From: Fagopyrum homotropicum
Lineage: Eukaryota > Streptophyta > Magnoliopsida > Caryophyllales > Polygonaceae
NCBI GenBank assembly: GCA_033239125.1
Contig: BSWB01000004.1
Location: 63,301,501 to 63,365,500 of the forward strand
Direction: 5' to 3'
Length of the DNA: 64,000 nucleotides
The position numbers and the translations under genes are program-made. The notes under the pieces are model-generated. The model saw only the letters and a list, made by a program, of their open reading frames with translations, was not told the DNA's origin and ran no database searches. This document shows, piece after piece, positions 60,011-64,000 of the stretch (position 1 is the first letter of the stretch; the number at the start of each line of letters is the position of its first letter).

Positions 60011-60364
60011 TGATGGACATAGTTCAGTGGAGATGTGATTCCTCCATGCGATATATATGTTTATGGGTTGGCTAGAGACGTATTTCCTCTATGCATGTGA
60101 TATGTTTTGGCTAGAGATGTGCTTCCTCTATGCCTTGTGATGTGGTATGGCGAGAGACGTGATTCCTCTACGCCTTTGGGTAGCGTTATGACCCTGTTTC
60201 CTGGAGTGATGATTCCTCCATGTTTATACTTGAGGTTATAGATTGTTATAGGTTGTGATCTTTTGAACGGAGATGTGATACCTCCGATAGAAAGAGTGAG
60301 AGTTATACCTCGGCGTATGGGTCCGAGAGGATTTGGGAATTGTTCAAGTTTCGGGACGAAACTT

Positions 60365-60382
60365 TTTTTTAGGGGTGTGTGA
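60365..60382 (+). other. polypurine-type tract before the 3' LTR
   Basis: GGGACGAAAC, a T run and AGGGGTGTGTGA directly precede the 3' LTR. This is the usual form in chromoviruses, although the purine run is interrupted by T. Confidence 0.6.
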
Positions 60383-62510
60383 TGTAATAGCTAGGATTTC
60401 CGAATTCTAATTAATGTTGATTAACTTAATCGTTGATAGTAATTGACATAACTTGCGAAGATTTCCCAAGTGATGAGTATGAGTCTCACCGTTATGTTCC
60501 TCGCGTAATTTTGGACGTTTGGGGAAATTTTTACTTTTTCCCCGGGTAATTATTTTTACCCTCCGGTGTTATTTGGAGCATTTGGGAGCTCCAATTAATA
60601 AAAATGCAGTTGAGAGAAATGATCAGGATATCGGATATGTCCTAGATATGAAATAACATGGAGAGGCAAAATGGCAAAAGAGTCGCTATTTCGTTTCTTA
60701 ACGGCTAAGAAAGACGGCTTAGGAATACACGTTTTCCGAGATAGTTGTGGAATAATTATCCCTACAATATTCTAGATTTAATGTTCCAATCTCGAGAAGT
60801 TTGGAGAAAGAGGTTCGACCCGCCTTTGGATCGGTTAAAGGATAATTATCGACTTTACTAAAGGATAATTATCGTCTTCACTATAAATAGCGCAAAATCC
60901 TTTATTAATTCATTTCATTTCACGTTTTCTCGTAAAAGCTCTGATTTCTCTCGACCTTCAAACTCAGATCTACTCTCCGTTTCTAATCCGATTTCAATTC
61001 CGTTTGAGTTTCTGGATTCCTCTCTTCATTCTCTTCATAACGGTACCGAGTTTCTGCATTTCCGAGTATATGGAGGGCTGGTCGAGCATATATGTCACCA
61101 GGACGGTTCCGTCGCTCAGATTCCGATGAATTTGATGCTGTCCATGCGTAGCCTGCGTCGTTGTGATTCCGAATCTTCTTTCAGATCGTCAATCGGGTTA
61201 GTAACGAATAAGTTATGAATTTATTCGTTTTCCGTACTGCGATTTGGCCTAAATTGACTTTAGACTTGTCAAATAGGATAATTAGAAATTCCATTATGGT
61301 TGTTATATTATTCTGGTGATTATGGGTTCTTGTTTGATGAAATCTGATGACATGGGGTTTAGAAATTGCCTGCGGGCAAAACGTTATTCTGGCGAAATCT
61401 AATTAATTAATTAAAGGTTAATTAATTAAATTAGGATTAAAATTGAGATTGAGGAATGTTGATTAGATACTACCTTGAGATTTGAGGAATTGTGAGCTAT
61501 GTTGAGATATTGAGGTTTAGTTGGTTGTGAGGCTCATAGATTGAGTATGATCCTTATGGATCCCTTTGGGTCTAGGTGTGACCCCTTTGATGAATAGAGG
61601 TTGATATATCTCTTTATGCCTTGTTATTAGGCAGTGTCCCTCTCAGGATTGGAGGTTGATCGTGGTTGTGATTGTACGAGGTTGAGGTAAGTCCGTAGGA
61701 CTTACTTAGCTACCATCCCTATATTGGGTGTTTGCATGAGTGGTGTGTGCTTTATATGTTTGCTATGATAGCATGAGTTGTTGTTTTTATTGACCTATGT
61801 TCTATTGACTGCCCCACTGCGTGGCTGTGATAACCTTTCCCTTTCATCCCGCCGTGGAGTCTGGGAGGTTCTCTGATGTCAGGCCAGACCGGTTTACAGG
61901 AAGGGCGCAATCCACTCCCATAGGGTACACGGATTGTGTGACCGATACTAGTACGGTTGGCTAGCAGGCTCAGAGGCGAGGATGTATCGGTCCTCGTGTC
62001 ACATACTTTCATCTATCTATATATATATACGGTTTTTGAGTGAATGGTTATTATATAAAGATAATAAATGAGTAAATGTGTGATAACATGCTGATGTGTT
62101 TATCTTTCATGATTGTGCTTGTGCTTATGCATTACCTCATATATGTATGGTTAGCTAACGGTTTCATACCGTGTTGTAGATGTTTACAGGTTAGGCGCTA
62201 CTGGGTGATCTGGCAGGGTGACAGGCCGAGGACTCTCGTACATTAGGTGGTTGGTTTGGGGTTGTTGTGTTTCCCCTCCTGCGTGAGGATGATCTTTTGT
62301 ACCTCCTATGTGAGGATGTCGTTTTATATACTCGGCTATGTTGTTGTTTACTTTGGGTCGTACAGTTTATACTGTTTTATGTATTTGTTTTATATCTGTC
62401 AGTGTCATGTTGTAAGGTCCAGTGAACTTGTTGTCAGGCTAGGGTCAGGATCCATTGTGAGATCCTAGCCCAATGTGACATCCCGATTCCCGCGGATTCG
62501 GGGTGTTACA
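60383..62510 (+). repeat. 3' LTR of the chromovirus
   Basis: 2128 bp, same ends as the 5' LTR. Differences seen from the 5' LTR: C/T at the GATCAGGA(C/T)ATCGG site, one C missing in ATGGC(C)AAAAG, G/A in TTATT(G/A)ATTC, C/T in ATGGT(C/T)GTTA, A/C in GATGAT(A/C)TTTTG and C/T in CAGTG(C/T)CATG. Confidence 0.95.
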
Positions 62511-62582
62511 CTTTCTACTTGTATGGAGCAGTGTATCCAGAGACAAGCCAGAGATTTAGTTGATAATGCATATACCAAGATT

Positions 62583-63202
62583 GTAAGCACTACTTTGAAG
62601 TTTGCATTCATGATCTTTCAATTTATTCTTCTTATGATGGGAAGTAGGTTCTCTTTTCTTTCAAATTCCAACATAAAGCAAACCCGAAACCCTATAATAT
62701 ATACCTGCATATTGGAATCCTAAATGTCACATGCAAATTGATTATAACAATTATAGTAGGTGGAATGTGGATGAAACTGTACTTGCAAATTTGTACTCCG
62801 TAATAACTAGTAGTGTATATATTTGTTATAAAAAAAAAGTAGTGTATATATATACATATATAAAAGGCTATGCTAATTTCTTGTAAGTTGTAGAAACTGC
62901 TGAATGAATGATAGTTGTAAACGAGGCAGAACCGTAGGAGAAGATGGAAGGCATGTTACACTCGGTTACAATCTCAATATTGGCCTCTTTGTTTCCCAGA
63001 AGTTGAAACAAACATTTAATGTCGTTCCTTGTTGTCTGGTACAATTTTTTTATTGAGGAGCGTGATATTCAGTTAATACAAACACTGGGCAGAGTGTAGT
63101 GTTCACATCTCCCTGTAATGTAGTAAGAATGACTATAAATTTCACCATCATCTGCAGCTTACATAGACACAAAATATTTCTTAACAATTAACTTCCCTAA
63201 GA
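62583..63202. other. interval after the last SEC3 exon seen; leader of the exonuclease gene
   Basis: It begins with a donor-like GTAAGC. No further SEC3 exon was recognised. A TA-rich stretch lies at 62815-62865. The last part should hold the promoter and leader of the gene at 63203. Confidence 0.5.
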
Positions 63203-63799
63203 ATGGAGTCGATCAACTACATCGAATTTGGGGGCAAAACCATCCAAGCAACGGTCACTGCAAGCGGATCTACTGTCACTTGCTGGATCGACGAGATTTC
63301 ATCCACTTACCGAAACAATCATAAGGTAATTGTTGGCTTGGACATTGAGTGGAAACCCAATAGGAGGTTGAATGAAGACAACAAAGCAGCCACTCTCCAG
63401 CTCTGCATCGAAAACAAATGCCTTATCGTTCAGCTGATCCACCTTGACTACATACCCAGATCTCTGAAGGATCTTCTGTCCAGCAGGAAGTATGTTTTTG
63501 TGGGTGTTGAGGTGGAATCTGATGTTACCAAGCTAGAGAAAGACTATGGATTGGTTTGCAGTAGACACGGTGATGTCAGAAAGGCTGCATTGGACACATT
63601 CCCGGGCTGCAATTCTCTCAGGCGTCCTGGCCTCAAGTATCTTGCACATCTGGTGGCTGGAATTCGGTTGGAGAAGCCGAAGCGTATTTCAACTAGCAAC
63701 TGGTCCACGAAAATCTTAACTCATGAACAGATTCAATATGCTTGTCTTGATGCTTATGCTTCTTTTAGGATTGGTATGGAGCTGCACAAGCAAATCTAG
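63203..63799 (+). CDS. WRN-type 3'-5' exonuclease domain protein (DEDDy)
   Basis: Intronless frame of 198 codons, ATG 63203 to TAG 63797-63799. The whole protein is one DnaQ-like exonuclease fold. Motif I is GLDIEW (D47, E49), motif II is VEVESDVTKL (D107) and motif III is Y-A-C-L-D (Y179, D183), so all DEDDy catalytic residues are present. It resembles the small plant proteins related to the exonuclease domain of Werner syndrome helicase, which remove nucleotides from the 3' end of DNA or RNA using two metal ions. Biological role unknown. The first ATG fits the usual length for these single-domain proteins. It follows the broken SEC3 copy on the same strand and could even lie in an intron of it. 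Confidence 0.88.
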   Translation: MESINYIEFGGKTIQATVTASGSTVTCWIDEISSTYRNNHKVIVGLDIEWKPNRRLNEDNKAATLQLCIENKCLIVQLIHLDYIPRSLKDLLSSRKYVFVGVEVESDVTKLEKDYGLVCSRHGDVRKAALDTFPGCNSLRRPGLKYLAHLVAGIRLEKPKRISTSNWSTKILTHEQIQYACLDAYASFRIGMELHKQI

Positions 63800-64000
63800 G
63801 CTCCATGATTTGAGCTATATTTGATATGCCATCCTTTTTCTTATTTACAGTTGTTCAATCTGTTTCCTTTCAATGTCGTGTTGCTTAATGCTAAAGATTT
63901 GAGGCCCGTTTTGTTTTTAAATATTTTTATAGCTACTCCAAAGCCCTAACCTAAATCAATGTTATAATCCTCTCAGGGCAGCACATTGTTCACGACCTTA
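63800..64000. other. 3' flank of the exonuclease gene
   Basis: AT-rich 3' untranslated and intergenic sequence to the window edge. No gene seen. Confidence 0.4.

Larger units (their letters stand above)
55550..60382 (+). pseudogene. decayed gag-pol of the chromovirus
   Basis: Recognisable pieces in order: gag tail with two or three CCHC knuckles (about 56199-56320 and 56415-56520); reverse transcriptase (about 57440-57620; an M-S-F-G-L motif, then F-M-D-D near 57590) with in-frame stops; RNase H tail (about 58030-58230); integrase core (about 58660-58860, with R-L-H-G-I-P-R-T-I-I-S-D-R-D); and a chromodomain-like end (about 59500-59640). No frame is longer than about 90 codons. Since the LTRs are nearly identical, this decay must predate the insertion. 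The element was then copied by the enzymes of another element. Confidence 0.85.
53404..62510 (+). mobile_element. Tekay/Del-like chromovirus (Ty3/gypsy) inserted in SEC3 exon 19
   Basis: Complete insertion: 5' LTR, primer-binding site, decayed gag-pol, purine tract, 3' LTR. The 5-bp target duplication CTTTC lies at 53399-53403 and 62511-62515. The two LTRs differ at only five bases and one single-base indel over 2128 bp by eye, so the insertion is young. Internal order is zinc knuckles, reverse transcriptase, integrase, chromodomain-like remnant, as in chromoviruses, but with many stops. It lies in the same direction as SEC3. Confidence 0.93.
44689..62582 (+). pseudogene. SEC3: SEC3 exocyst subunit gene, split by a retrotransposon and lacking its 3' exons
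   Basis: Nineteen exons fit in phase: 44689-44866, 45424-45497, 45800-45886, 46050-46114, 46198-46300, 46664-46809, 48054-48171, 48375-48479, 48859-48960, 49034-49171, 49783-49896, 49990-50070, 50152-50226, 51424-51597, 51675-51807, 51924-51973, 52855-53025, 53111-53190, and exon 19 in two parts, 53389-53403 and 62516-62582. They encode 692 codons that follow plant SEC3A: the N-terminal phosphoinositide-binding region (exons 1-5), coiled coils (exons 7-11), then the helical rod. SEC3 marks exocytosis sites at the plasma membrane as part of the exocyst. Exon 19 is cut by a 9.1-kb retrotransposon; on removing it and one target copy, phase is exact. About 195 C-terminal residues are not found before 63203. 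Upstream exons show no stop, so the loss is recent. The missing exons could lie beyond the window. Confidence 0.85.

Noticed and set aside
62475..62723. 82-codon plus-strand frame at the right LTR edge
   Set aside because: It is the LTR end fused to the second part of SEC3 exon 19 and intron, and not a separate gene.

Overview
The window is nuclear DNA of a flowering plant, most likely a eudicot. The signs are AT-rich sequence, spliced genes with GT-AG introns, plant-type genes (an MTP11-like manganese carrier and the exocyst subunit SEC3), and dense nested plant transposons. I could not fix the species. There are no operons, CRISPR arrays or rRNA genes, and I recognised no tRNA gene.

Layout. 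1-7932 is the 3' part of an Athila-like Ty3/gypsy retrotransposon: a broken pol, an open second ORF at 3351-4889, and a 3' LTR at 6248-7932. A related solo LTR lies inverted at 8166-9771 between perfect CCGTT duplications, and a third LTR fragment ends at 11075. 11.1-13.4 kb is AT-rich and holds a cluster of a short TTCTTGTAAAT word. 13446-18136 is a complete six-exon MTP11-type Mn transporter gene with a small hAT-like insertion in intron 3. 18.4-30.3 kb is dominated by an 11-kb Mutator-like element of the Kaonashi type. It has a four-exon MURA-like transposase gene (plus strand, no stop in the spliced frame) facing an eleven-exon gene for a ULP1-like cysteine protease with an N-terminal DUF1985-like region (minus strand, one single-base frame break). 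A direct repeat of about 380 bp lies on each side. 30.3-44.6 kb is a graveyard of fragments: CGGGTC-rich hAT-like elements, a GTTGTCAACAAC word cluster, a minus-strand gypsy LTR end, a SIRE-like copia 3' end with LTR, a LINE tail split by a MITE, and more CGGGT-rich elements. 44689-62582 is a SEC3 gene copy of at least 19 exons. Its exon 19 is interrupted by a 9.1-kb Tekay-like chromovirus (53404-62510) with LTRs differing at six places and a perfect CTTTC target duplication. No SEC3 exon follows. 63203-63799 is an intact single-exon DEDDy 3'-5' exonuclease gene.

The strongest unusual signal is in the Mutator-like element. Its introns, leader intron and 3' flank are filled with the word TCTGGTAT, in the sense orientation of whichever gene they belong to, while exons lack it. 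The transposase's first exon instead carries four copies of the reverse complement. The orientation rule follows transcription on both strands, which suggests a role or constraint at RNA level (the word resembles a 5' splice site), or a transposase-binding word shaped by RNA-level selection. The second strong signal is the chromovirus in SEC3: its LTRs are nearly identical but its coding region is riddled with stops, so it was probably mobilised in trans.

All exon boundaries were read by eye from splice consensus and reading-phase agreement. No alignment or transcript data were available.
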